A stretch of DNA of 64,000 bases, taken from positions 5,070,185 through 5,134,184 of the forward strand of contig OX439004.1 of NCBI GenBank assembly GCA_949316495.1. The letters are read 5' to 3'. A program made the position numbers and the translations under genes. Source of the stretch: Amphiduros pacificus. Taxonomy: Eukaryota > Annelida > Polychaeta > Phyllodocida > Hesionidae. The notes under the pieces are model-generated. The model ran no database searches. It had not been told where the DNA came from and was given only the letters and a program-made list of their open reading frames with translations. Shown piece by piece: positions 12,669 through 27,600 of this stretch; the first letter of the stretch is position 1; each line of letters opens with the position of its first letter.

Positions 12669-15600
12669 GTAAGTGAATCCTAATTACTTGAGACTGTAGC
12701 ATATGTGTTTATATTAGTAAGAAGAACAAATTCTTCATGTTCCTTTGCACAAGCATCGTGAGTAACTAACGCCAAACGGTTGTAACTAGGGTGGCCCATA
12801 TATATATACATATATACTACTTTTTTACCGAGATTTAAAAAAAAAACTGCAGCTTGGGCATGTATTGAATAGATTGTCCTTGGAGGCCTTAGTCATAGCT
12901 TATTACAAAGACCTCGAGATTACTTTTTAATAGCCATCTCAAAATAAACATTCTACCTGCATATTAAAAGAAGGCTGAAAAGCCTCTAAAATGAGTACTC
13001 CTTGATCTATATAGTAAACTAGCAAAGCTATATCTCCTCTATATTAATATCTCATGCATGCCCACCTTTTTACTGGCAGCAGCATTTGTAAGTTGTTTTG
13101 CCTTACAAATATTATACAGAAGCCACAGGCTGTATTTCATATATTTCAACTATAACACCAATACCTGTTTGAGCTATGGCAGGTGTGGGGTAGGCAAGTG
13201 ACTCACACCTCTCTATCTTAAATCTATCTTCACACCTTCTGCAAGAATCATGCAGTACCTTTACACTGTAACAGTGAATTCAGAAGAAATCTCACCGATG
13301 ATTCATTCAGTAATTAACATCTTCAGTAGGTTAATTAAATGTATGTCTCAGCAAGAATTTTTCACCAGATATTACAATGCCTATGTTAACATTTTATTAT
13401 TATACGTCTTATTAGCACAAAAAAAACATCATGAAGTGAGTGCCATTAAACAAAAACACTGCACAAAACCATGCAGAATGAGATAAAATATATTAAGAGA
13501 CTTTACTGCAGCTGACTGGCCGGACCATTGGTGTAGCTCACAACCAGATGTATGGGAATTATACGGGACATGTAATCACGAACAGAGTATAATGTCCAAA
13601 TGGGTACATCTGTGATGACCCTGGGGCAAGGTCAAACCCTAAATTGGACATTTTGTGCTCATTGATGGCTCGGTGGTTTAGGACATGCCATTAACTGGAC
13701 ATGAGGGGCCACCCTGGTTGCTGCCTTGTCCCACACTAACTGACCACCAGACTACATCACACTCAGCTCAACTTACAACCGCAGTACACAGTTTGATCGA
13801 TGCGGAGCAATATGATAGAACATAATCCTTGTCTTTTAAACACTTTTTGTTAGGCAATTTCAGAAACGTATTTTGGAATAGCAATAGAAGAGGTAAAAGA
13901 AGGTATTATGATAGCATACCTGAGATCTATCTGCATTGAGATCAGATCGGAGCAAAAACATATGAAAATAATCCATGTATTTTAAACACTTCTTTTTTGC
14001 AAGATAATTTCAGAAGCATATTTCATGCAACATGAATAAATGACAATATAGAAGAGTTACAAAAAGCCATTACGATAACATATTTGAGATCTATCAGGAA
14101 GTCAGTTGTGAGCGTGGACATCTCTATATTTCCAAGGAAAGTGTATGCAAGAAAGTCACATCTGAAACTGAACAGATTGATAAAGATCCATGTTTGCTTA
14201 AATCACACCTGTTGGTCGACGTTGACGCCTCAACTCCATTTTGGTTATATACATATCTCGGAATAATATCGGAACAATGAAAGGTCATTCCTTGTTGGAT
14301 ATGACTAGAAAGGTCATTCCTTGATGGATATGACTAGAAAGGTCATTCCTTGTTGGATATATCTAGAAAGGTCATTCCTTGTTGGATATGACTAGAAAGG
14401 TCATTCCTTGATGGATATGACTAGAAAGGTCATTCCTTGATGGATATGACTAGACTGAGTCACACAATCATTGCCAGCTTATTATACTGTTATAACCACC
14501 TCTTTTTGGTATCTAATTGTAAATCTTGTACAACCGAAGAATGTCTTGTCATGGGGCCGCTAATTAGCAGCTGTCACTATGGAGAATACTTTATGGGAGA
14601 TCTGTAACATAAAATATCTCCTTTATTACATTTTCAACCTTTTTATTTATGAAACTAGGAAGTTGACAAGGCTTAATGGCGGTCCTATTAATAAAAAATG
14701 GGTGGGGAAATTTTGCCACCTGCATAAAAGTCTATGAGGTGATTGTTATCATGAATGTAAGCTCAGCACAACTACTATTGTCCTATTAACAGGAGCAAAT
14801 CAACTATAATCTACACCTTGTTATAGAAACAATTGAGTCACCGGGTTGGATCTTTATATAGAAATAATATGAAATGTTCAATAAGTAAAAGGTAACAAAG
14901 AAAAATGCAATGTGTTGAGCCAAGAACCCTTCTAGGTTAATCACTTACCGGAGATATATTTGCCTGTTTTTGTAAAAAAAAACATTCAAACATTAAAATC
15001 CAGTAAAAAAGATTTAGATAATATTATTATAAGAAAAATGGCATTCAATAATTTGAGTTTTCATCATTCTGATTTAACATTCTCTATTAACTCACTATTT
15101 TTTTTTAAAATTTCTGTTGCTGAATATCTTTATATTTGTTTTTTATGGATCTTTGTCATAGCACTGCATTTGTTTGAGTAGCTCAAGCTTTGACCCATCA
15201 AAGAGGACACATGATTTGATTCATAGACAGAATATTCTTTGAGAAACAACATGGAAACAAACTCAAAATGGATTACTTTTGCCTGCTGCAGGAGACGTGT
15301 AAAATCGCATGTTAAAATGAACATCAAAAATCGTTTTCATTCGACAGTAATCTCGAGTATCAAAGGAAGTTTATGCGCACGCGGGTGGCGCCACCTTCCC
15401 GCGAGCACGCAAATTAAGGCGCGTTTGTATCATGTTCCACACAGGCGATTGTGATCACCATGTCACGGCGACAAATGAAGAAATTGCCGCCAGATATGGC
15501 AACAAAGCATGATTTATGCCGGGTTAAGCTCACACGCTTCAGAAAAAAGGACAAATAAATCTTCTTGCTTTGTTATGTTTATCATATTTTATTACCGGTG

Positions 15601-18600
15601 TTAGTTATAAATATCAAACATAATTGTGCAACAGCGAACAATTTAGAGCTCTAATATCGTATGCCATATTAAGTAGCGTGATTGATAGTGTCTCAATCCT
15701 TTCTTCCATGAAATTATTCTCATCTTGACAAACGCTCAGAACTCTTAAATGCTAATTGTGACCATGTTATATGTTCCAGAACAGCTTTGAGATAATGAGC
15801 CACGAAACATCATCTTTGTAATACTCTTGAATATAACACAATAGCAATTTACTTCACTCCCATTTCCATATCGTGTTTTATATGACAGCCTGTATAGCTG
15901 ATAATTACTGAGGAAATGTTCACAATTTCTGCCTCTCACATTATAAAGACATGTGGGTCTTTGAGCCACGAGAGCTGGTACCTGATAAAAGATGGCGGCG
16001 GTACGTGGTGAAACTGGGCACGGACTGGGCTCACCCCCGGGGCTTTCTGCTCAGCTTGGAACTCAATGCTAAGTGCACATTTGTTCTGATGATTTAGAGA
16101 ATATGATACCTTGGTTTCATATATCACAGAACTGGGTATAGACACACCGTTGTGTAATAGTCAGACTTTAATGGCAAGTACAATTGCTTAAAGGATTGAA
16201 ACTGATAAATCTCACATTAGGTTAAAAACTACATATTTGTGATTATTTTACAAGGTTGGAAAGGAAAGTTTTGCTTTTAACAGGGTCAGGGACAGTTGCA
16301 CAGGGACAGTGGTACAGATACAGTGGTACAGGGACAGTGGCGCAGAGGCAGTGGTACAGAGGCAGTGGTACAGGGACAGTGGTACAGAGACAATGATATA
16401 GAGACAGTGATACAGAGACAATGATATAGAGACAGTGGTACAGAGACAGTGGTACAGGGACAGTGGTACAGAGACAGTGGTACAGAGACAGTGGTACAGA
16501 GACAGCGGTACAGAGACAGTGGTACAGAGAGAGTGGTACAGAGACAGTGGTACAGAGACAGTGGTATAGAGGCAGTGGTACAGAGACAGTGGTATAGAGA
16601 CAGTGGTACAGGGACAGTGGTACAGGGACAGTGATGCAGGGACAGTGATGCAGAGACAGTGGTGCAGGGACAATGGTATAGAGACAGTAGTACAGGGAAA
16701 GTGGTACAGGGACAGTGATACAGAGACAATGGTACAGAGACAGTAGTACAGGGAAAGTGGTACAGGGACAGTGGTACAGAGACAATGGTACAGAGACAGT
16801 AGTACAGGGAAAGTGGTACAGGGACAGTGGTACAGAGACAATGGTATAGAGACAGTAGTACAGGGAAAGTGGTACAGGGACAGTGGTACAGAGACAATGG
16901 TACAGAGACAGTAGTGCAGGGACAGTGGTACAGGGACAGTGTTAGGGAAGTTTCTACGGTGACGGTCTGCTCATTCCAGCCCCGGTGTCATTGTACAAGC
17001 GCAAAAGGCCATTGCTCAGAAGTCGGAGTCCCTGTGAGGCACAGAAGTCATCTTCGCTCAGAGAACAAAGCCACAATCAGAACTCATCACAAGCACTCTG
17101 CGCTCACACGGCAATAACAATCATCAAGGCATACTCCTTATATCCAAACATCCCCCAGTCTTTCCCATACTCACCAAGGCACATGAAAAGTAAATATCTA
17201 GTAAAATGCAGAACCCCTTAAAGGAAAATGAGCCTGTTTATTGTAAATGTTGACCTTTCTTTGTTCTTATGACATGAGTTGAGCTTTATTGCCAGCATAC
17301 GAGACTAGAATATTCCTAGACCTGTGGAAGATTAGATATTCAGATCATAAGCATGTGGTATGCGTTGTCCCATGTGGTGTGTCCCTGCTCGGAGACAGTG
17401 GCCTGGCAGCTCCAGACCTGTCAGTCTGGATGATCAACTAGGAACAAACAAAGTACATGGTCTGCAGGGCTGAACCAGATCACTGGGTGCACAGAGATGG
17501 ACACACAGGTACTCAGACTAGAGTCCTGGAGAATGACAATCAGTTAGGTCATAGTATTGAATCAGTACCAATTATATTGGTAGGACATAGCGAGATACAT
17601 TGACTCAGTATCAATGATATAGATAGGACATAGCGAGATACCCTAACTCAGTTTTAACTCATAAACTACCCATCCAAACAAATCATTGGGCGCTTTATTT
17701 TACCCTTTACTTTTAAAACCCCGGTTACTACTGTCTTTCTAGGGAAATATTGAGATCCTTCCCTCAGTATCATCTATTCACATTGTCTTTGCCACGCACG
17801 CGGACCATTAATAAGGTGTCAGAGCGGAGTAGATGGCCATCCATCACGGAGACTGGCGCAGATTAATGGAGCAGCTTCATGACTCGTACGGGCACACACA
17901 GTCTGCGGACCCGCCATAATTAGAGGTTACCACAAAACAATGCACAGCATTACAAACTTCCCCCCAGGCCCACGTAATCTGCATCCACAGTCAGACCCAA
18001 CAAACACAATCCCTGCCAAAAACGCAAATGTTACTGTCAACTAATGAATGTCATTTTGTTCCATGTATTGATTTAGATATGAGAACAAAGCGCTCTGTCG
18101 ATGCCTGACTACCAAGTTTATAGTTTTTAATTGGAAGCGCTGATCTTATCTTGTTAACAGGCTCATCTTAAATAAATTTACAATGGTGATCATAATAGGT
18201 TTATAAAAGGATGCTATGAACCATATAATAAATGTACGTCACGCATGAAAAGTCATCTTCATGACATTCAATGATAATATTAGTGATATTAATATTTTAT
18301 TTTTGTAAGTGTTTACATGTAAGGTGATGTTTCATAATATGAGTGCAAAAATATGGCACAATACTTCACGATACCATGAATATATATATATAATAAAATC
18401 TCATCATGATAGTTTGTTTTGTAGCAAGGACCTAATCACGTGCTCAACACCGGAAGTGGAGATCTGAGAAGGAAGAATTCTCTTGTGTCCTCTATCACAT
18501 GGCTATCAGAAACAATCTATCCGATGTCTGGGTAACAGATATATCATTAAGCTTCGTACAAACCAGGGATTCGTGATAGACCACACCCGTCTTGTCAATC

Positions 18601-21600
18601 ATGTCAATGCCACTCATTGCTCCAGTCCTGCTGCTTCTTGTTAATCTCTGTGTCCTCATCTTCCCTGCTCAGCACTATGTCCCCATCTTCCCTACCCAGC
18701 ACTATGTCCTCATCTTCCCTACCCAGCACTATGTCCTCATCTTCCCTGTTCAGCACTATGTCCCCATCTTCCCTACCCAGCACTATGTCCCCATCTTCCC
18801 TACCCAGCACTATGTCCTCATCTTCCCTGCTCAGCACTATGTCCTCATCTTCCCTGCCCAGCACTATGTCCTCATCTTCCCTACTCAGCACTATGTCCCC
18901 ATCTTCCCTGCCCAGCACTATGTCCCCATCTTCCCTGCTCAGCACTATGTCCCCATCCTCCCTGCCCAGCACTATGTCCCCATCTTCCCTGCTCAGCACT
19001 ATGTCCTCATCTTCCCTGCCCAGCACTATGTCCTCATCTTCCCTGCCCAGCGCTATGTTCTCATCCTCCCTGCCCAGCACTATGTCCTCATCTTCCCTGC
19101 CCAGCACTATGTCCTCATCCTCCCTGCTCAGCGCTATGTCCTCATCTTCCCTGCCCAGCACTATGTCCTCATCTTCCCTGCCCAGCACTATATCCCCATC
19201 TTCCCTGCTCAGCACTATGTCCTCATCTTCCCTGCCCAGCACTATGTCCTCATCTTCCCTGCCCAGCGCTATGTTCTCATCCTCCCTGCCCAGCACCATG
19301 TCCTCATCTTCTCTACTCAGCACTATGTCCTCATCCTCCCTGCTCAGCGCTATGTCCTCATCTTCCCTGCCCAGCACTATGTCCTCATCTTCCCTGCCCA
19401 GCACTATGTCCCCATCTTCCCTGCTCAGCACTATGTCCCCATCTTCCCTGTCCAGCACTATGTCCCCATCTTCCCTGTCCAGCACTATGTCCTCATCCTC
19501 CCTGCCCAGTACTATGTCCCCATCTTCCCTGCCCAGCATTATGTATTCATCTTCCCTGTCCAGCACTATGTCCTCATCCTCCCTGCCCAGTACTATGTCC
19601 CCATCTTCCCTGCCCAGCATTATGTATTCATCTTCCCTGCCCAGCATTATGTCCTCATCTTCCCTGCTCAGCACTATGTCCTCATCTTCCCTGCCCAGCA
19701 CTATGTCCTCATCTTCCCTGCTCATCACTATGTCCTCATCTGTCCTGCTCAGCACTATGTCCTCATCTTCCCTGCCCAGCACTATGTCCTCATCTTCTGT
19801 GCTCATCACTATGTCCTCATCTGTCCTGCTCAGCACTATGTCCTCATCTTCCCTGCCCAGCACTATGTCCTCATCTTCCCTGCTCATCACTATGTCCTCA
19901 TCTGTCCTGCTCAGCACTATGTCCTCATCTTCCCTGCCCAGCACTATGTCCTCATCTTCTGTGCTCAGCACTATGTCCTCATCTTCCCTACTCAGCACTA
20001 TGTCCTCATCTTCCCTGCTCAGCACTATGTCCCCATCTTCCCTGCTCAGCACTATGTCCTCATCTTCCCTGCCCAGCACTATGTCCTCATCTCCCCTGCC
20101 CAGCACTATGTCCCCATCTTCCCTGCCCAGTACTATGTCCCCATCTTCCCTGCTCAGCACTATGTCCTCATCTTCCCTGCCCAGCACTATGTCCTCATCT
20201 TCCCTGCCCAGCACTATGTCCCCATCTTCCCTGCCCAGCACTATGTCCTCATCTTCCCTACTCAGCACTATGTCCTCATCTTCCCTGCCCAGCACTATGT
20301 CCCCATCTTCCCTGCTCAGCACTATGTCCTCATCTTCCCTGCCCAGCACTATGTCCTCATCCTCCCTGCCCAGCACTATGTCCTCATCTCCCCTGCTCAG
20401 CACTATGTCCCCATCTTTCCTGCCCAGCACTATGTCCCCATCTTCTCTGCCCAGCACTATGTCCTCGGTTTATCCACCCAAATATCCCGGCCTTCCTTCT
20501 TGGTCCTTTGTTCTCAGTTTCATTTCCAAGTAGTATGTCCCAAGATTCCTTAAACTATTATTTTGAATCTTTCCAACACAAGAGACAAGAAGAACAAAGG
20601 AACCAGTATTTCAACTTTAAACTTTAATCGAAAAACACCCACAAAACCTTTATTATACTCACAATATATGCCTTCAAGATAATTCTATTTTTGTTATCAA
20701 ATTTACAGGACCAATTTCAGGACCTTTAAAATATTAACAAGGAATATGTAGATTGTCTTCCTTTTCTTTGTAACTCAGACATAAATGCATCTCCTAAAAA
20801 TTGATTTTCTTTTAAGGAGAGTTGCAACAGAAATCCAAACTCTTGAACATTTGTGTGGACCCAGTGTATTGATGAAGTATGCTTGCTCAGCCATTGGTGC
20901 TTGTATCAGTTGGCCACACATTAAACAGGAAAACACAATATTGCCACCAGATCAACTAGTGGCTGTCAATGTGCATGTTGACATAATGCTGGCTGTCCTC
21001 CTGCCAGAGTGAGTGAGCATGTTTGCTGTGTGGGGCCTGCTGGGGCCACTACAGGGCCATATATATCTCCGTTCTGTATCTACACCTGTTCATCTGCATA
21101 TTTCTTCACGGTTTTTGCCTTCAACCTGTAAACTTTCCATATTCATTATCCGCTCTAGGCATTTCCCATTCGAGCCATGATTAGGGATGATTCTGCCGGA
21201 TGACATGTGTGGTGTGTTTGCGCACTGACCCTTTCCCCACATCCGGGCCATTATCTGCAAAATGTCAGGAAAAGACAAGGCGCATGGAAGAAATAATATG
21301 AAAGGAATTAGAAATTATCAGCGCTAATACGCGTATCATTGGATGCTTGAATCTGGTCATATGAATTCATGGCACGTTCTGGTATCGTCCTTTGACATAC
21401 ACACCTGTCTCGGGACAGACAATTTCAGCAAACACCATCACCAACAAATGTCCATTTCCAACTGGAACTGCGGAAATATCATTTGTTTTGAGGCTATGAT
21501 AAATGTATGCTTTGTAGCAGACGATATTTATGCATTAACAACCAGTCAATTTGTTGCTATGAAGTGGGCGCAAATCACCCAATCAGAGATTTGATGGTAA

Positions 21601-24600
21601 TGTTGCCCCGGTCCTGTCATTACTGGCGTCCGGGAGCACCTGATTGGTCACAAATAGTCATGCCCTGATGTAAAATTGTACCACGGATATTGATGTCTGC
21701 TGACCGAAATCCTATATCCCACTGCCCATTTATGACACAATATAGTCGGTGTGATACTTTGTTTTAATGATGATAAAATAGATATTCTAACATTTTAAAA
21801 TTCCATTAAGGAAGTCATGCCAGTTTAGAGTTCATCTTTGTTGTTTGTTGTTTGGAAAAGTTCTTATACAACAGTTAATGAGAGAGCTGCCATGGAGCTG
21901 AGAAAGCGTTTCATTTACAGTAGTTTGGCAAACATTAGAAGTAAACACTGGCAGGCTTGATGCCTTGGCAAATGTAAGGCCTGCAGATAAATGAAGAGAA
22001 AGGTTCACAAAGTGATACCTAAGTATGTTGGTGGACTGCACTTTCTCGTGTAATGATACTGGCGTCAGACTGGATATAGAAGCACCAGCGAATCTGCCTT
22101 GGACAAATACACACAAGGGCCGGAATGGGTCTACAACGCTGCCTTCCCCTGCAGAATGTCTGATAAACTCTATCTCCTCGTATATACGATCAGGCTCTTG
22201 CTATCATGGTTCCAGCGTTCATTAGGACTTATTTCAAAATAAATGATATGCCCACGTGACTAATAGCTGAGATTCCCCTGAACTTTGACCTTTTCGTCTT
22301 TGTGCGTGCACACTCTTTCTACCCGTGTTGCAAAGTCTGCGAAAGTCTGTGGACATAAGCAGAAAGAATGGTTCTCCTTCATGGCCCCTTCCTCAGCCAA
22401 GACTAGTAATTTGGACTGCTCAATAGACTGCTTACAGCAGAAAATGAAAAGATGACTCTGATTGAACTCCTTGTTGATGAAATACTCAAGGATAACACGC
22501 AATCACACACACTAGGAGCATAAACAGTTTCTGGTCAATACTAAAATATGTTTATAATAGTGTTAACATATTAAATGTTCGCTTTTATAGGTGAAAACTT
22601 AAGTTGGTAAAACACTGATATGTCAAAATGGAATTTATATGTGGCAATAAATTGATTTCCCACTAAAACGAGGAAGAAAATCACAGATCCAGCAGAAGGG
22701 AATTAGGTTTCTAGCTCTCGTGTTCTCTCGCAATGACACAAGGACAATAGGAGATCCCACATCTTGCTGAGGGAAGTCTCTGCCTGCTTCAGGTCTGAGG
22801 AGAAAAGACCTGAACATCCTGGCCTAGCCTGATAGCACACCACCCACACAGTACACATGCTACAGTACACAGACACTAGATACAGTCTACATACCCTGAC
22901 CTGGCCTGATAGCACACCACCCACACAGTACATATGCTACAGTACACAGACACTAGATACAGTCTACATACCCTGGCCTAGCCTGATAGCACACCACCCA
23001 CACAGTACACATGCTACAGTACACAGACACTAGATACAGTCTACATACCCTGACCTAGCCTGATAGCACACCACCCGAACAGTAAACATGCTACAGTCCC
23101 CAGACACTAGATACAGTCTACATACCCTGACCTGGCCTGATAGCATACCACCCACACAGTACACATGCTACAGTCACAAGATACAGTCTACATACCCTGA
23201 CCTGGCCTGATAGCACACCACCCACACAGTACACATGCTACAGTCACAAGATACAGTCTACATACCCTGACCTGGCCTGATAGCACACCACCCACACAGT
23301 ACACATGCTACAGTCCCCAGACACTAGATACAGTCTACATACCCTGACCTGGCCTGATAGCATACCACCCACACAGTACACATGCTACAGTCACAAGATA
23401 CAGTCTACATAACCTGACCTGGCCTGATAGCACACCACCCACGCAGTACACATGCTACAGTCCCCAGACACTAGATACAGTCTACATACCCTGACCTGGC
23501 CTGATAGCACACCACCCACACAGTACACATGCTACAGTCCCCAGACACTAGATACAGTCTACATACCCTGGCCTAGCCTGATAGCATACCACCCGCACAG
23601 TACACATGCTACAGTCCCCAGACACTAGATACAGTCTACATACCCTGACCTGGCCTGATAACACACCACCCACACAGTACACATGCTACAGTCACAAGAT
23701 ACAATCTGCATACCATAGCCTAGCATGATAGCACACCACCCACACAGTACACATGCTACAGTCCCCAGACACTAGATACAGTCTACATACCCTGACCTGG
23801 CCTGATACACATGTTACAGTCACAAGACACGAGATACAATCTACATACCATGACCTGGCATGAAAACATACAACCCACACAGTATACACATACTCTAGAC
23901 ACCATGGCCTAGTTTGTTTGATAACATATCACCCACACAGTACACATAGACAACCCGCCCTGCCCTGATAGCATACCAAGCATAAATAGGCATGGTGCAC
24001 TCAACAATCACTGGATATAACTTAGACAGTCTGGCTTTGTGTGACAGCATATCACCCAAACAACACACAAACCAATGGTGTAGAGATACGAATTGAACAT
24101 ATTTGCTTAGCATGATTAGGCAACTAAATAAAGTAGTTTTAGGACTTACACATACAATATTTCCAAATGAAAATCAAGCGTTTACACGTACCAAAACCAG
24201 ACCAAAAATGAACATGGACACAATTGTGCTTACCTATCTGTGGCAGAGGATTGTTAGAAGACAATGATTATATTTTCACCTGAATAGTATCTTTCACTGG
24301 GACCAACAAAGCATTTGATGTGACGTATAACATGGACACAATGTGTGCTTCTATCATCTCCCTAACATTAATGTAGATCTCCCATTCTGCTACTTTAATC
24401 ACAGTTCTGATGAGGTCAATCATGTCTGCAGACTGCCCTAGGCTGACTATCATTTGTCTCCAAACAACTTTCACACGGTTATTGAAAGAGAAGTCATTTT
24501 CTATGGGTTATGATGGCGGTTTTTTAATTATAAGAAAGTCAGATATTCGTACTCCCCAGACTGAGCTCTTTTTGTCCTATATGTGTGGCACTAAGCCTCT

Positions 24601-27600
24601 TTTTCAGATATAACATAAGATTTGATACTGAATTCCTAATATGCTTATATGCTAATATGGATATTTGTTTGGTATGATTCTACAAATATCATTTAAATGT
24701 AAAAAGATATAATTTTTGGGAAATCAATGATTAAGTGGAAACCGTGAACACGAGACATGGACTAATTAGCGTTTAGATATGGCGATATTGTTCAATTTTG
24801 TTATATGATATATTAATTCATAGCGGTAGATTTCTAATTTCCTCAAATCAATTAAGACAGAGTGGTATTCTATGCGCGGCATAAAATATAACTAGCCCAA
24901 TAAAGCATTAAGAATGAGAAGCTATAGAGAAGGACAATGTGGTGTTGAGTACTTCCTGTATCTCATCCATGTTGGCTTAATGTGACCACTTAAGCTTCTT
25001 TATCTGTGAGAAGTTTTCTTGTCCTTGGTGTCAGGTGTCTAAAAAATATAATCATCAAGTTGGACAAGCACACCTGATACATATTCTGAACACACAAGTT
25101 CTGAAACATGTTTTTTTATAGAGGATGAAGTTATGTTTATCTTGTTTTATTGAACCTGTTGTAATGCGATCGTTTCATCTATTGTATCCATGCATATCAG
25201 ACAAACAGGGTACAGGCTGGGTATGTGATACATATATATGACAAACAGGGTGCAAACTGGGTGTACGGAACAGATGGATGGCAAACAGGGTACAGACTGG
25301 GTATGTGATACAGATGGATGGCAAACAGGGTACAGACTGGGTATGTGATACAGATGGATGACAAACAGGGTACATACTGGGTATGTGATACAGATGGATG
25401 ACAAACAGGGTACAGACTGGGTATGTGATACAGATGGATGACAAACAGGGTACATACTGAGTATGTAATACAGATGGATGGCAAACAGGGTACAGACTGG
25501 GTATGTGATACAGATGGATGACAAACAGGGTACATACTGGGTATGTGATACAGATGGATGGCAAACAGGGTACAGACTGGGTATGTGATACAGATGGATG
25601 ACAAACAGGGTACAGTCTGGGTATGTGATACAGATGGATGGCAAACAGGGTACAGACTGGGTATGTGATACAGATGGATGGCAAACAGGGTACAGACTGG
25701 GTATGTGATACAGATGGATGGCAAACAGGGTACAGACTGGGTATGTGATACAGATGGATGGCAAACAGGGTACAGACTGGGTATGTGATACAGATGGATG
25801 ACAAACAGGGTACAGACTGGGTATGTGATACAGATGGATGACAAATAGGGTACAGACTGGGTATGTGATACAGATGGATGACAAACAGGGTACAGACTGG
25901 GTATGTGATACAGATGGATGACAAACAGGGTACAGACTGGGTATGTGATACAGATGGATGACAAACAGGGTACATACTGAGTATGTAATACAGATGGATG
26001 TCAAACAGGGTACAGACTGGGTATGTGATACAGATGGATGGCAAACAGGGTACAGACTGGGTATGTGATACAGATGGATGGCAAACAGGGTACAGACTGG
26101 GTATGTGATACAGATGGATGACAAACAGGGTACAGACTGGGTATGTGATACAGATGGATGGCAAACAGGGTACAGACTGGGTATGTGATACAGATGGATG
26201 GCAAACAGGGTACAGACTGGGTATGTGATACAGATGGATGACAAACAGGGTACAGACTGGGTATGTGATACAGATGGATGACAAATAGGGTACAGACTGG
26301 GTATGTGATACAGATGGATGGCAAACAGGCACAGACTGGGTATGTGATACAGATGGATGACAAACAGGGTACATACTGGGTATGTGATACAGATAGATGA
26401 CAAACAGGGGACAGACTGATACAGATGGTATGATACAGATGGATGAAGAACAGGGTACAGACTGGGTATATGATACAGATGGATGACAAACAGGGTATAG
26501 ATTGAGTATGTGATACAGATGGATGGAAAAGAGGGTACAAACTGGGTTTACGGAACAGATGGATGGCAAACAGGGTACAGACTGGTTATGCGATAGGCAG
26601 AGGTAGACAGATGGTTAACAGACAGAAGAGGAGGTATGGCAATTAAATATGACCTTTCTATACGATACATATAGATATATCTGTTTTTATATGAGACAGC
26701 ATTTCAAAAATATAGGCATCAGATTAGCTATACGATACTCTATTTATTTCAGGAATATTAATTTTTGGGACAAAAGAAAGTTGATATTGTGGGCACAGAT
26801 TCTCAAATAAAGGTCATTTGTTTGGCAGGACCATCAGACATTAATTGCTCTATTTCATTTGGTATACCTTTCAATGAAATGTCAGTCCAATCTTGATTAG
26901 AAAGGCCGCCATTGCTTTTAACAGGGAAAAAAACATTGATGAGTCATACGATAAGGAAAATGTATATCTCATAAAAATGTTCTTTGATTATGCAGGTTTA
27001 TCATATTTATAATAAGGAATTATCCAGAGAAGTGTGTGATCATTTAACCCTTATATCTAAGCAGAAGAATCGGATTGATGCACTTGTTCCTGACCTCTGC
27101 TTACTTCTCACAAACCTCTTGGGCCAATAGGATTTTTATTTGCTTCCAAAGTAGATTTTCTTTCATACCAAAACGTCATTAGTACAAGCCTCGGTTTTGG
27201 CCCTTTGCCCCGATCGTTGTCAATGAAACTATTGCTTTGAGATCAGTAAGAAATTTCGATTGAATCTTCAAACAAAACAACAGATAAAAGGGCAGCAATT
27301 CAATAGTGAGCCACATTGGACAGCAGGTCTATTAGGTTCTGGGATAGCAGCTTGATCTATAGGATTACCAATGGAGCGCAAGCTGTAGAACATGACACTG
27401 ATTAAATTGCCTGAAGAACAATACCTAGACGGGGCCTTATTGTTCATTTGATTAATTGTCTGCTTCTTAGTCTACAGATTAATAACATTAACTGGTGGCA
27501 ACAAATGTCTCCTTGGCATGATGTAAGCTCACAACCATTACATTATAACACTTCTATTGGAATTAAGTTATAAATGTAAGCCGGCGAGTGTGTCACTTGT

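Noticed and set aside
13660-13740. tRNA-derived SINE head
   Set aside because: TGGCTCGGTGG resembles an A box, but no B box (GGTTCRANNCC) follows at the right distance and no tail is seen.
14280-14453. CRISPR-like direct repeats
   Set aside because: The 29-bp copies are contiguous with no spacers, and the host is a eukaryote.
18592-20553. A 653-codon open frame as a real protein gene
   Set aside because: It coincides with a 27-bp tandem array that also leaves another plus-strand frame and an antisense frame open. There is no unique domain and it lies in intron 1 of the receptor gene.
20785-21012. 75-codon frame in intron 1 as a small gene
   Set aside because: No familiar motif, no conserved start context, no supporting splice or promoter signals; the length is expected by chance.
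25147-26569. Long minus-strand frames (up to 464 codons) as a gene
   Set aside because: They follow the 40-bp array exactly; all minus-strand frames are open because the repeat unit has no stop in any of them.
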